Below are positions 1 to 8,534 of a stretch of DNA of 44,171 nt, piece by piece. Position 1 is the first letter of the stretch, and the number at the start of each line of letters is the position of its first letter. The stretch comes from Candidatus Hydrogenedentota bacterium. GTDB lineage: Bacteria; Hydrogenedentota; Hydrogenedentia; Hydrogenedentales; JAEUWI01. The notes below the pieces were generated by a model. It did no database searches. It was not told the DNA's origin and saw only the letters and a list, made by a program, of their open reading frames with translations. A program made the position numbers and the translations under genes. The stretch spans positions 1-44,171 of the forward strand of contig JAEUWI010000056.1 of assembly GCA_016791475.1 (NCBI GenBank). Direction: 5' to 3'.

Positions 1-79
1 CATACGACCCATACGACCCATAAGACCCATAAGACCCATAAGACCCATAAGACCCATAAGACCCATAAGACCCATAACC
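1..79. repeat. 9-bp tandem repeat array
   Basis: Eight perfect-length 9-mers run head to tail: two copies of CATACGACC, then six of CATAAGACC, then a partial copy. The array is cut by the window edge, so the true copy number is unknown. It lies just beyond the terminator of the large surface-protein gene. The only variation is one base (A or C) at position 5. No open frame or known mobile element explains it. It belongs with the other short tandem arrays in this window. Confidence 0.95.
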
Positions 80-113
80 AAAACGGCGGCGCGCAATCTC
101 TTGCGCGCCGCCG
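80..113 (-). terminator. Rho-independent terminator of the giant surface-protein gene
   Basis: A perfect 12-bp GC stem (84-95 with 102-113) with a 6-base loop is followed, on the minus strand, by four T residues (complement of 80-83). It sits 24 bases past the stop codon of the 137-4150 gene, so it is the natural end of that transcript. The T run is short, but the stem is very strong. Confidence 0.8.
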
Positions 114-136
114 CCACGAAACGTTACGGAATCAAA

Positions 137-3100
137 TCAGCCCTTGCGAGTCAGGCGCCGCTTGCGGCGCGCGATAAACATCGCCGCCATGGACAGCACC
201 AGCACCCCGAAGAGCACCGGCGACGTCAACGCCAGCTTGCCCAGGAAAACCACCGGCACGAGGGCCAGGCGGACCATCGCCGCGAGCGCGGGGCTCTGGG
301 CGACCCAATCGGCAATTGCCGGGCTCACGTGGTAGTACACATCCACGAACGCCGTGCCCGCCGCATTGTCCAGCAGGTAGGTATCGCGCACATCCCGGAG
401 CACGTCAATCTGAGCAGTCATGGGCGTGTCATAAGCCGCCGTGGCGATGAAGCAGGGGCCACCGCCGCCGCCACCCGAGCCGCCGGCGATCAGGCCAAGC
501 AAGGCAAGGAGGAAGCCCAGCAGCGACACGATCGGCAGGTCCTGACCCTGGCGCGGCGTGTATTCAAAGAATGCCGGCAGGGTGACCGCCGCCGTGTCCG
601 GATTGGAGGCGAGGAAGATCGTCACATCCGTGATGCCCGTGCGGTTGGTGGCCGGCGTGCGGAACGTGAACGTCGTTTCGCTGGCGCCCGGAACAGACAC
701 GAAGTCGTCCGATTCCACCGTGACACTGACCTGCTTCGAGGCCTGCGTCGTGGTCAGCGTTACGTGGTCCACCCAGGCCAGACCGCCTTCAGGCGAAACA
801 ATCGTGACTTCCGTGCCGCCCGCCGTCGTTCCGTCGAAGGAAACATCGGCGTTCGCATCCAGAATCGAATCCACCAGGGCGTCCGGGATGCTCGCGCCGC
901 GTCGCAGCGAGAAGCCGTTCAGGCTGTAGAGCCGCGCCTCGTTCACCGCGTCGATCGGGGTGTTATCCGTGACCGTCGGTGTCAAGCTCGGGTCGACTTC
1001 GGTATTCAACAGACCCGACTGGTAGGCCACCATCGCCGTTTCGGGCACGGTCAGCTCGCCGGTCGTATAGTCGAAGGTGCTTTCCACGCCGAACCACGTG
1101 AGGCCGGTGCGAACCACGCCCGCGTTGAAGTCGTCGTCGTTGGTAACGAAGGACAGCTCGATGGGGGCCAGCTCAATCGGCTCGCCCGTGGTCGAGTCGA
1201 TGACGGGCTCGCCACTCTCGTCCAGCAAGTAGCGCGACCGCGCGCCCGCGGCGAAGGCGCCGCCGGTGGCCGGGTCCGTCGACGGAAGTCCGACGGAGGG
1301 CGTGTTGTTCTTGGCGTCGCTGAAGTCAATGGGCTCATAGAAGTACAGGGCGAAGTCGTTGATGCCGCCGCCCAGCGTTGAGCCGGCGTCCACACCCTGT
1401 CCGTTGAGCACGGTGTCGATAGCGCCGGTGCCCAGCGGACCATCGGTCTGCTTTGCGCCCGTGGAGGCCGTGCGCACAATGCCGTAGGTGCGACCGCCAT
1501 TCGCCACCGACGGAATCGTGATGGTGCCGAAGTCGTTTTCGCCCAGCGCCACATCCAGCGAGGCCACGCCCTCGTCACCATCGTAGTAGTAGGCCGTCGT
1601 GTTGACGGTCTCGCCACGGGTGTATCGGTTGTAGCGGAAGCTGTTGAAGATGGACGCCGTCTCCTGGCCGTTGTTCGCCACCGTCACCGAAACGTCCACG
1701 AAATCACTGTTGGACATGTCGGGGCTTTCGGGAACAATCACCTCGATCGTGTTGCCGCCATCGCCCACACGGAATCCATCCACTTCGACGCCGCCTATCT
1801 TGATGACGGTGCCTTCGCTCAGATTCTGACCCGTTATCTCGGCCACCACGCCACCGAAAATCCACGCCTCGGCGGGTGTGATTCCGGTGATGACGGCTTC
1901 GCCGACCGTCTGGAACGCCTGAAGCTCACCGATCGCAAGGCGCTGATCGTTGTTGGTGTCCAGGCGGCCAAACTGGTCAACCGTCAGGGACGGATTGTAG
2001 AGTTGCGCTTCCACAAGCGTCAGCAAACCATCGTTGTCCGTGTCCGCCTCGTCAAAGTTCGCGATGAAATCCGCAGCGACTTCCTCGTCGGTCGGCTCAA
2101 CTTCGCCTTCGCCTTCGCCTTCGCCTTCACCTTCACCTTCGCCTTCACCTTCTCCCTCGCCTTCACCTTCTCCCTCACCTTCGCCTTCACCTTCTCCCTC
2201 ACCTTCGCCTTCGCCTTCACCTTCACCTTCACCTTCGCCCTCACCTTCACCGCCCGGCGTGCCGAAGGTCACGGCCAGAACCTGATCCTGATCAATGTTG
2301 AAATTCAGCGTGTTCGCTTCCGTGACGTTCTCGGTCACGTCGAAGCCGCCCAGCAGCACTTCCAGAATCTCCAGGCCTTCGCCCGGAGTGAAGGTCGCAA
2401 CCAGCGCCTCGTCCTTCACATAGATCCCGCCGGAAGTTTCGCCGCCCAGGGCCGCGGGGTCGATGGTTACGGCACCGTCGCCTTCCACTTCGACCGAAAG
2501 TTCCACGGTGGCGGTGAGCGTCGCCGCATCCGTCAGCGTGACGCTGTTGCCTTCATTGCTGTTGTCCACGACCGTAACGGTAACGGGCGTATCCACCGCC
2601 TCGCCGCTGATCACATCCAACGGCAGGGAGGGCGTGGTGACATAAAGCGCGGTCGACGTCGCCGCGATTCCCGTCTGCTTGCCGACCAACTCGATTTCGC
2701 GGAAGGTCGCGGCCACGCCGTTCAGCGTCACCGTCAGGGCTTCGGCGGCATCCGCCGCATTCAGCGGCGTCTCGCCGATGATCGGGAAGGCGCCGTTGAT
2801 GACGATATCGAAATTCCGTTCCGCGGGAAGCAGATCGGGGGTAACGCCGCCCACCTCCAGCGCGGCGGCAAACGGGGCCACCAGCGAAAGGGTCGAAAGG
2901 TTTACATTAATGTCGCCGTCGATGGAAAGGGGCGCGGCGGAAAGGAGGGACCAATCGCCGTCGGCGGCCGATTCCAGCACCACGGCGGAGGCATCACTCG
3001 TGCCGGAGGCCACGCCATAGGCATAGAGCTGCACGCGATCCAGTTCTTCTTCGGGGAATTCATCACCGGCGATGAAAAGATTGACTTCCAGATCACCCAG

Positions 3101-4150
3101 GTCCGATATCGAAGTCATGTCGGCGGTCGAGGTGCCGGCGACGATGCTCATCGCCACGTAGGGAGACCCGGCAAGAATATCCAGCGGCTGCGCGGCGGCA
3201 ACGGCCGTCGCCCACTCGCTCTGGCTTCCACCCGTCGTGTTCTCGTCGATGGCGCCGTTCAGATCGCCAACCACTTCCACCAGGATAAAGGCGGAGTCGC
3301 CTTCCTGAATCAGTCCCTCGGCCAGCAATTCGCTGGTGGTGGGAGCCGTAACCATGACGTTACCGGCGGCCAGAACGATGTCCTGAGCCACACCCTTGCC
3401 GAGGTCGTTCAGATTCGCCATCAGCGCCGTGCGGCTTCCGCCATTCACCGTCACCGTGGCAACGGAGCTCTCCCCGGTGTTCACAAAGGTAAAAGGATCG
3501 TCCGGGAAACCGTTGGCGTCCGCATCGATATCCACCGACTTCAGCGTCAGGGCGATGGCGTCTTCCGCCGCGTTGACCGCCTCATACGTGTAGGTCGAGG
3601 CCTGCTTGGCATCCGCCACCGCGTTGACCAGCGCGTAGATCAGCACCGCCGTCGCCTGGCCGTCCGTGCCGGAAACGAAGCTGCTGAGCGGCAGGGTGCT
3701 GGAGAAATCGGAAAACACGCCGTCCTCCGAGACGACGCCGTCGGCACCCGTGGTGTACACGCCGTCATTCGTCTGCCAGGGCGCAACCTGTTCACCCTCG
3801 TCGTCCGCCTCGTTGGCCACATACGTCACCGTCGTGTCGTTGCCCGAGCCGGGAACCGTGGCGCTGAGCATCAAGTCGATCTCGCCCTCATTCGAGGTCG
3901 GAACCAGAATCGTATCGCCGGTGCTGTAGGGCGTGGAATCCAGCGTTATGACACTGGCGCCTTTATCGGCCAGCGCGCCCCCCTCGTTCAGCAGGATCAT
4001 GTCCAGGAACTGACCGAAGTCAATCCGCCCGTTACTCCCGGCGGCACTGGTACGGTCCGCGTCGTGGGACGGCACCAGGCCGATCCCGAACGCGAGTACC
4101 ACCATCATGCTCACGAGCGATGCGAGCATTAGTTTCTTGCTGGTCCCCAT
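137..4150 (-). CDS. Giant secreted multidomain surface protein (GEGEGE linker, EF-hand pair, IPT/TIG, CFI-box C-terminus)
   Basis: A 1337-residue exported protein. The start at 4150 is preceded by GAGGAG with 8-base spacing and opens with a signal segment (KKLMLASLVSMMVVLAF). Residues about 60-630 are acidic and Thr/Val-rich, typical of stacked beta domains. A Gly-Glu dipeptide linker follows (about 634-683), then two EF-hand-like calcium loops (DTDNDG, DTNNDQ) near 700-740 that resemble a dockerin, then an IPT/TIG-like domain (about 745-835). Near residue 1233 is the motif CFIATAAY, as in CFI-box-type C-terminal domains, and the protein ends with a hydrophobic segment and RRKRR. This layout suits a cell-surface adhesin or matrix protein anchored at its C-terminus. 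The substrate or partner is unknown. It is transcribed from the strong promoter at 4347-4375. Confidence 0.88.
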   Translation of the reverse strand: MGTSKKLMLASLVSMMVVLAFGIGLVPSHDADRTSAAGSNGRIDFGQFLDMILLNEGGALADKGASVITLDSTPYSTGDTILVPTSNEGEIDLMLSATVPGSGNDTTVTYVANEADDEGEQVAPWQTNDGVYTTGADGVVSEDGVFSDFSSTLPLSSFVSGTDGQATAVLIYALVNAVADAKQASTYTYEAVNAAEDAIALTLKSVDIDADANGFPDDPFTFVNTGESSVATVTVNGGSRTALMANLNDLGKGVAQDIVLAAGNVMVTAPTTSELLAEGLIQEGDSAFILVEVVGDLNGAIDENTTGGSQSEWATAVAAAQPLDILAGSPYVAMSIVAGTSTADMTSISDLGDLEVNLFIAGDEFPEEELDRVQLYAYGVASGTSDASAVVLESAADGDWSLLSAAPLSIDGDINVNLSTLSLVAPFAAALEVGGVTPDLLPAERNFDIVINGAFPIIGETPLNAADAAEALTVTLNGVAATFREIELVGKQTGIAATSTALYVTTPSLPLDVISGEAVDTPVTVTVVDNSNEGNSVTLTDAATLTATVELSVEVEGDGAVTIDPAALGGETSGGIYVKDEALVATFTPGEGLEILEVLLGGFDVTENVTEANTLNFNIDQDQVLAVTFGTPGGEGEGEGEGEGEGEGEGEGEGEGEGEGEGEGEGEGEGEGEGEGEGEGEGEVEPTDEEVAADFIANFDEADTDNDGLLTLVEAQLYNPSLTVDQFGRLDTNNDQRLAIGELQAFQTVGEAVITGITPAEAWIFGGVVAEITGQNLSEGTVIKIGGVEVDGFRVGDGGNTIEVIVPESPDMSNSDFVDVSVTVANNGQETASIFNSFRYNRYTRGETVNTTAYYYDGDEGVASLDVALGENDFGTITIPSVANGGRTYGIVRTASTGAKQTDGPLGTGAIDTVLNGQGVDAGSTLGGGINDFALYFYEPIDFSDAKNNTPSVGLPSTDPATGGAFAAGARSRYLLDESGEPVIDSTTGEPIELAPIELSFVTNDDDFNAGVVRTGLTWFGVESTFDYTTGELTVPETAMVAYQSGLLNTEVDPSLTPTVTDNTPIDAVNEARLYSLNGFSLRRGASIPDALVDSILDANADVSFDGTTAGGTEVTIVSPEGGLAWVDHVTLTTTQASKQVSVTVESDDFVSVPGASETTFTFRTPATNRTGITDVTIFLASNPDTAAVTLPAFFEYTPRQGQDLPIVSLLGFLLALLGLIAGGSGGGGGGPCFIATAAYDTPMTAQIDVLRDVRDTYLLDNAAGTAFVDVYYHVSPAIADWVAQSPALAAMVRLALVPVVFLGKLALTSPVLFGVLVLSMAAMFIARRKRRLTRKG
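2100..2252. repeat. Coding microsatellite encoding the Gly-Glu linker
   Basis: On the minus strand about 25 consecutive Gly-Glu codon pairs alternate as GGC/GGT/GGA-GAA/GAG. The plus strand shows hexamers such as CTTCGC, CTTCAC and CTCCCT. The synonymous variation shows the array is not a fresh perfect expansion, although 12- to 30-base blocks recur. The in-frame hexamer unit means that slippage changes linker length without shifting frame. Confidence 0.93.
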
Positions 4151-4500
4151 TCTGGCTTCTCCTCTACACCGTTGGTATTGCTCAGGATACGCAGACGCCC
4201 CACGTCGCGGAGACAAAGGGACCACCTGTCGTAACGCTTTCAAGTCTGGGTTAGAAATTGCACTTGAGAAAGTCCCCTCCGACCCCGAAACGGGTCTCGC
4301 AGGCCGATACTGAGGCGGACATAACACACCAATTCTGGTTTTGCTTAGTATAGATAAGCGCTAAAACCTTGTCAACACTTTATCTGGCGGGGGAAACACA
4401 TAACCATATATTCCGCCGCGCAGCCTCATGGATGACCACCCGCACAGTGCGACAGATGCGCATTATGCCCTCCGGCCGGTTTCCCGGGGGAACCGCCGCG
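4151..4500. other. Leader and intergenic region without a gene
   Basis: Apart from the promoter at 4347-4375, this holds a leader of about 190 bases for the surface-protein mRNA and then about 125 bases up to the lgt stop. I see no open frame with a ribosome site and no recognisable riboswitch core. The long GC-rich leader could fold, but I could not identify a named element. Confidence 0.6.
4347..4375 (-). promoter_or_regulatory. Near-consensus sigma70 promoter
   Basis: On the minus strand TTGACA (4375-4370) and TATACT (4352-4347) are separated by exactly 17 bases. The predicted start of transcription is near 4340, giving a leader of about 190 bases before the surface-protein start at 4150. 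This is the closest match to the vegetative consensus that I found in the window. Confidence 0.85.
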
Positions 4501-5361
4501 CTATTTCTCGCTGGAGGCCGGGCCCGCACTGACCGGTGCCCGCCAGATCGTCTGGAACAGAACCACATAGGTACAGGCCGCGCTCAGAAACAGGCCCAGG
4601 GCCACCGCCTGACTCACGGTCATGAACCCGAAAACGGACCGCACGCTTTCCCCCCGGAAGGACTCGTCGGTGAAACGCAGGATACCGTAGAGCAACGGAT
4701 ACAGCAGCATCACGGAGCCGTCGTACTTCTTGTGCTTGTAGGCGTAGCGCATGACGAGAAAGATGCAGAAGAGACCGCAGGACTCGTAGAGCTGGGTGGG
4801 GTGAACCGGCAGGGAATGTTCCGCGGAGCGGGTGATCAGGCCATCTTCCAGTTGCCGTCGCCAGGCCAGGCTGAATTTGGGAAAAGAAACGCCGGTGAAG
4901 GCATCCGTGGGATATCCCCAGCAACAGCCGTTAAAGAAGCAGCCAAGTCGGGCAATGGAGTGGCCCAGAGGCAGAAAGGGCAGGCCCACATCGCCCATCT
5001 TCAGGAAGGGCACGCGCTTGTACTTGATGTACGAGATCCCCCCAATCACCCCGCCGATCAGACCGCCAAAGAAGACCTGGCCCCCCTCCCACAGGAAGAA
5101 CACACGGTACCACTGGTAGGGATTTCCCTCGTCATCCACCCAGGTGAGTCCGTACTGGAGATACCAGTAGATCTTGGCACCCAGCAGCGCGCCAAAAAAG
5201 ATCCAGACCCCGCCCGCGGGCGTTACGTTGAAGGGGTGCTCCAACTTATAGTTCTCGCGCACGGCAAGCAGCACACCGACCAGAAAGGCGATGGCCGTGG
5301 CGACCGTGTAGGCGTGGAAGTCCATATTTAAACTGTCGATGGAGAACAGGGTTGGGTTCAT
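4501..5361 (-). CDS. lgt: Phosphatidylglycerol--prolipoprotein diacylglyceryl transferase
   Basis: Lgt moves a diacylglyceryl group from phosphatidylglycerol onto the lipobox cysteine of prolipoproteins in the inner membrane, the first step of lipoprotein maturation. The 286-residue product has several membrane segments, the GGLIGG turn (99-104), the family signature region HSIARLGCFFNG (134-145) with its conserved Arg, and HPTQLYES (187-194). Length is normal. The first Met is kept as start although the ribosome site (AGAGG) is rather distant; Met13 is an alternative. It lies between two surface-protein genes on the same strand. Many predicted substrates are in this window: the lipoproteins at 11680, 12455, 18960, 30959, 32691 and 37163. 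Confidence 0.95.
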   Translation of the reverse strand: MNPTLFSIDSLNMDFHAYTVATAIAFLVGVLLAVRENYKLEHPFNVTPAGGVWIFFGALLGAKIYWYLQYGLTWVDDEGNPYQWYRVFFLWEGGQVFFGGLIGGVIGGISYIKYKRVPFLKMGDVGLPFLPLGHSIARLGCFFNGCCWGYPTDAFTGVSFPKFSLAWRRQLEDGLITRSAEHSLPVHPTQLYESCGLFCIFLVMRYAYKHKKYDGSVMLLYPLLYGILRFTDESFRGESVRSVFGFMTVSQAVALGLFLSAACTYVVLFQTIWRAPVSAGPASSEK

Positions 5362-5476
5362 ACTGGAATGAGCCTCTTACGCGAAACGCCGCCGCAGTGA
5401 TTCAGGTTGGGTTGACCAAGGCCGGAACAAGACCGCCCATTGTGTCACAGGTTCCAGCCGCGTATCGAACCGGCCG

Positions 5477-6601
5477 TCAGGCACCCGAGCGCGCCTTCGG
5501 GCGCATGGGTGCCGTGGAAAGCGCGAGCAGCAGTACCGCCGAGGCAAATAGCGTACCCATCGCCGCGAAGCGCGCGCTGCCCGCCGTGCGGAAGCCCTCG
5601 GCGGGCGCCGCGCTCAGGGGGCTCTCGCAGCCCTCCTCGGAACGGGCCTTCACCCAGTAGAAATAACGTACTTCCCGCAGCGTGTCGGGCGCATTGCACC
5701 CTTCCCCGGGAACGACTTCCGGCACGAGGGCCGTAATATCACTGAAGGTTGCCTCGGCCTGCCAGCCCTCGCCTATGGGTGCGGCCGTGGCCGCATTGTT
5801 GGCGGTATTCCGGTAGACACGGTATTCGATTCCCGCGCCCGCCACGGCACTCCACGATACAAACACGCTGTCACTGCGATTCTGGGTCGCCGTCACGCCG
5901 CCCGGGGCGACCGGCGGAACACAACCGATGGGTACCGCCACATCTTCGTAGCGATAGGTCACATCGACCACCTCAAAATTCCCGGGCGAGGTTTCCACAC
6001 TGCGCGCCGCCGATGTGGCCACCGCCGTGACGCCGCCGTTGCCGTCGGGAATCAAGACTTCGGCCCCTTCGCTTACGCCGGCAATTTCCGTCGTCGTTCC
6101 CTCGGCAGCGTCTTCCGCGACCTGAAACGCCACGGTAAACAACTCGCCCGGAGCGATTTCGAGCATATTCAACCCCTGAATGCTCACCCCGAGCACGCCC
6201 TCGTCACCATAGGTCTCGGAGTCGATGCTCTTTCCCGATCCGCGCAGGTTCTCCGAGGGGCGCAGTGCGCTGAAGGTGGCGATGGTGTTGCCCTCACCGT
6301 CCAAGATGGGTTCGCCGGACAGGGCATCGCGCAGAACGAGTTCATAAGCGTCTTCCACCGGAGTGAGCACGGCGGGATCGTAGGCAAGAAAAAGCACCAG
6401 AGATTCGGGCAGGATATCATCCGCTTCCATCGTCACCGTCACTTCAATGGCGTCCCCGGCGTTTCCGGTTGTTGAGCCCAGCCGAAGTGTTATATCATTT
6501 CCTTCCTGGGCGGCGGCAAGCCCCATGCCCGCAGCCCACATAAGCAGGCTGGCCAAGAGGATAGCGGGCGCGGTGGCCGAACCGAACAGTTTCCGGGACA
6601 T
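5477..6601 (-). CDS. Exported cohesin-like plus fibronectin type III surface protein
   Basis: A 374-residue protein with a signal peptide (residues 1-31, ending AAAQEG) and a good ribosome site (AAGGAG, 8-base spacing). Residues about 35-205 look like a cohesin-type beta sandwich: GNAGDAIEVTVTM opening, LVLFLAYDPAVLTPV and PGELFTVAFQV are typical strands. Residues about 230-320 resemble a fibronectin type III domain (VFVSWSAVAGAGIEYRVYR). A C-terminal hydrophobic segment with a basic tail (RPKARSGA) suggests membrane retention or sorting. Cohesins bind dockerins, and the large protein two genes away carries an EF-hand pair, so pairing is possible but inferred. The cohesin assignment rests on fold-like pattern only. 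Confidence 0.78.
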   Translation of the reverse strand: MSRKLFGSATAPAILLASLLMWAAGMGLAAAQEGNDITLRLGSTTGNAGDAIEVTVTMEADDILPESLVLFLAYDPAVLTPVEDAYELVLRDALSGEPILDGEGNTIATFSALRPSENLRGSGKSIDSETYGDEGVLGVSIQGLNMLEIAPGELFTVAFQVAEDAAEGTTTEIAGVSEGAEVLIPDGNGGVTAVATSAARSVETSPGNFEVVDVTYRYEDVAVPIGCVPPVAPGGVTATQNRSDSVFVSWSAVAGAGIEYRVYRNTANNAATAAPIGEGWQAEATFSDITALVPEVVPGEGCNAPDTLREVRYFYWVKARSEEGCESPLSAAPAEGFRTAGSARFAAMGTLFASAVLLLALSTAPMRPKARSGA

Positions 6602-6735
6602 ACAACATACTCCTTCAGAATGGAATCGAGATTGCCTAGCCTAATGATTGCACCAATGCTCAGTCAAGTACCGCGCGCCGGTCGCCGAAACACAGCGCCT
6701 TGTGTATTTCCGCCCCTAACGTGTACGATTTCAAT

Positions 6736-8403
6736 ATGATACAGGTTACTTGCGCACACTGCGGCCTCCGGATCATGGTGCCACCTACAGTACAAGGGAA
6801 GCAGGGCCTTTGTTTCAATTGCGCCCAGCCCCTTCAGATACCCTCCGCGGGCGATATCAACCGGCACATCAACTTACAATACGAGCAGGGCGACAAAATC
6901 GCTGACCGCTATGTCATCGAGCAGCACGTGGGCAAAGGCGGCATGGGCGTGGTTTACCGCGCCCACGACACGCTTGTGGACGAGACGGTTGCCCTCAAGT
7001 TCATGAACCCCAAGCTCTTGAGAACCTCCAAGGGCAAGCGCCTCTTCATCCAGGAAGCCCAGATCGCCCGGCGCCTCCGCCACGAAAACATCGTGGCCGT
7101 GCACGACGTAAGCTGGACCAACGAGGGCATCCTCTATCTTTCCATGGAGTTCGCCGAAGGCCAGTCCCTCCGCACCTACCTCCGGAAACACCGCACCGAG
7201 CGCCGCTACATCGACGTGCGTCTTTGCGTAACCTATATCACCCAGATACTTCGGGCCCTCGAAAATGCCCACCGTACCGTGATCCATCGCGATATCAAGC
7301 CCGAAAACCTCATCCTCATGCCCGGCGAACGTATCAAGGTACTCGATTTCGGTCTGGCCAAGGCCGTGCAGGAGGAGTTCCTCAAGCACGACGCGGACGA
7401 AAAACAGCCCAACCAGGTCATCGGCACATTGGCCTACGCGGCCCCGGAGCAACGCCGCGGCATGACGGTCGATCCCCGAACCGATATATTCGCCGTGGGG
7501 CTGGTCTTCCACGAACTGCTGACCCTGCGTACACCCATGGACGAGCCCGTCACCGTGGAACGGGTCCGGGAGGACGTGGCCCCCTCACTCCTCATGGTGC
7601 TGAAAAAATCCCTCCACGAAGAAAAGGAGCATCGCTGGCAGAATGCCCGCGAGTTCCGCCGCGCCCTGGAGGGGGCCTTCAACGAGTCCTACCGGCGTCT
7701 GACCGAGCAGATTGAGGTCAATACCGAGCGGGGCGCCGTCTCCACCGAAAACATGGTGTTTATGGAAGGCGGCAACTTCATCATGGGCAACGATGCCTAC
7801 CGGGAATCGGCCCCCGAGGCGGAAATCTACGTCGCCCCCTTCTGGATCGATGCCTACCCCGTGACCGTTAAACAATACCAGGCCTATCGCGAGGCCACCG
7901 GCGTGCCCGAGCCCAAATACTGGCGGGACCCGAACTACAACGGCCCCGATCAGCCCGTCATCGGCGTGACCTGGCAGGAAGCCCAGAAATATGCGGAATG
8001 GGCCGGAAAAAGGCTGCCGACGGAGGCCCAGTGGGAGTTTGCCGCCCGAGGCAAAGAAAACCGAAAGTATCCCTGGGGCAACCTTTCGCCCGACACCACC
8101 CGCTGCAACTATGCGGACTATCTGGGCATGCCCTCCATCGTGACCATGCACGAAGACGGTCGGACACCGGAAAACGTGTATGATCTGGCCGGAAACGTCA
8201 TGGAATGGACCCTGGACCCGTTTATCCCCTACAAGAAAATCCGCCAGGAGCCCGACATCATCCTCGATGCGCCGCGCCGGGCCGTGCGCGGTGGCTGCTT
8301 CAACTCCTCGGCCGACGAACTCCTCACGAGCGTGCGCCGGGGTATCTTCCCCGAGTCGCAATTGACCACCGTGGGCTTCCGCTGCGTCTTGCCCGCCGGA
8401 TAG
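6736..8403 (+). CDS. Zinc-ribbon Ser/Thr protein kinase fused to a formylglycine-enzyme-fold domain
   Basis: A 555-residue signalling protein. CxxC pairs at 6-9 and 26-29 form an N-terminal zinc ribbon. The kinase domain follows, with glycine loop G66-K-G-G-M-G71, Lys88, HRDIKPEN (His184-Asp186) and DFG Asp204, so it looks catalytically intact. From about 340 to the end is an FGE-sulfatase (SUMF1-type) domain (MVFMEGGNFIMG, RLPTEAQWEFAARG, NVYDLAGNVMEW, RGGCFNSS, GFRC). The redox cysteine pair that true formylglycine-generating enzymes use is not visible, so this domain is probably a sensor or binding module. ATG 6736 is chosen because the ribbon starts there; an in-frame TTG lies at 6700. 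No transmembrane segment is seen. No clear ribosome site precedes the start. Confidence 0.9.
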   Translation: MIQVTCAHCGLRIMVPPTVQGKQGLCFNCAQPLQIPSAGDINRHINLQYEQGDKIADRYVIEQHVGKGGMGVVYRAHDTLVDETVALKFMNPKLLRTSKGKRLFIQEAQIARRLRHENIVAVHDVSWTNEGILYLSMEFAEGQSLRTYLRKHRTERRYIDVRLCVTYITQILRALENAHRTVIHRDIKPENLILMPGERIKVLDFGLAKAVQEEFLKHDADEKQPNQVIGTLAYAAPEQRRGMTVDPRTDIFAVGLVFHELLTLRTPMDEPVTVERVREDVAPSLLMVLKKSLHEEKEHRWQNAREFRRALEGAFNESYRRLTEQIEVNTERGAVSTENMVFMEGGNFIMGNDAYRESAPEAEIYVAPFWIDAYPVTVKQYQAYREATGVPEPKYWRDPNYNGPDQPVIGVTWQEAQKYAEWAGKRLPTEAQWEFAARGKENRKYPWGNLSPDTTRCNYADYLGMPSIVTMHEDGRTPENVYDLAGNVMEWTLDPFIPYKKIRQEPDIILDAPRRAVRGGCFNSSADELLTSVRRGIFPESQLTTVGFRCVLPAG

Positions 8404-8534
8404 GCGGGAGCCTCCAGATGATATTTTGATTTTCATCCCTTCCAGACGATAAGCTGTCCCGATTGTCCGGGCTGCAAGGCGCGACATGGTATCGAAAATC
8501 CTCCCCTTTTCCATCAACCCTAAGGAACACATGA

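Noticed and set aside
1-79. CRISPR array
   Set aside because: The 9-base units are contiguous with no unique spacers and no cas genes nearby.
2003-4132. A 709-codon open frame on the plus strand
   Set aside because: It is the antisense of the giant surface protein; it is full of Arg/His/Gly, has no ribosome site and reads the Gly-Glu repeat as Phe-Ala/Phe-Thr.
4369-5331. A 320-codon plus-strand frame
   Set aside because: It is antisense to lgt, whose motifs are clear on the other strand.
7753-8403. Active formylglycine-generating enzyme serving the sulfatase
   Set aside because: The catalytic cysteine pair is not seen, so a binding or sensor role is more likely.
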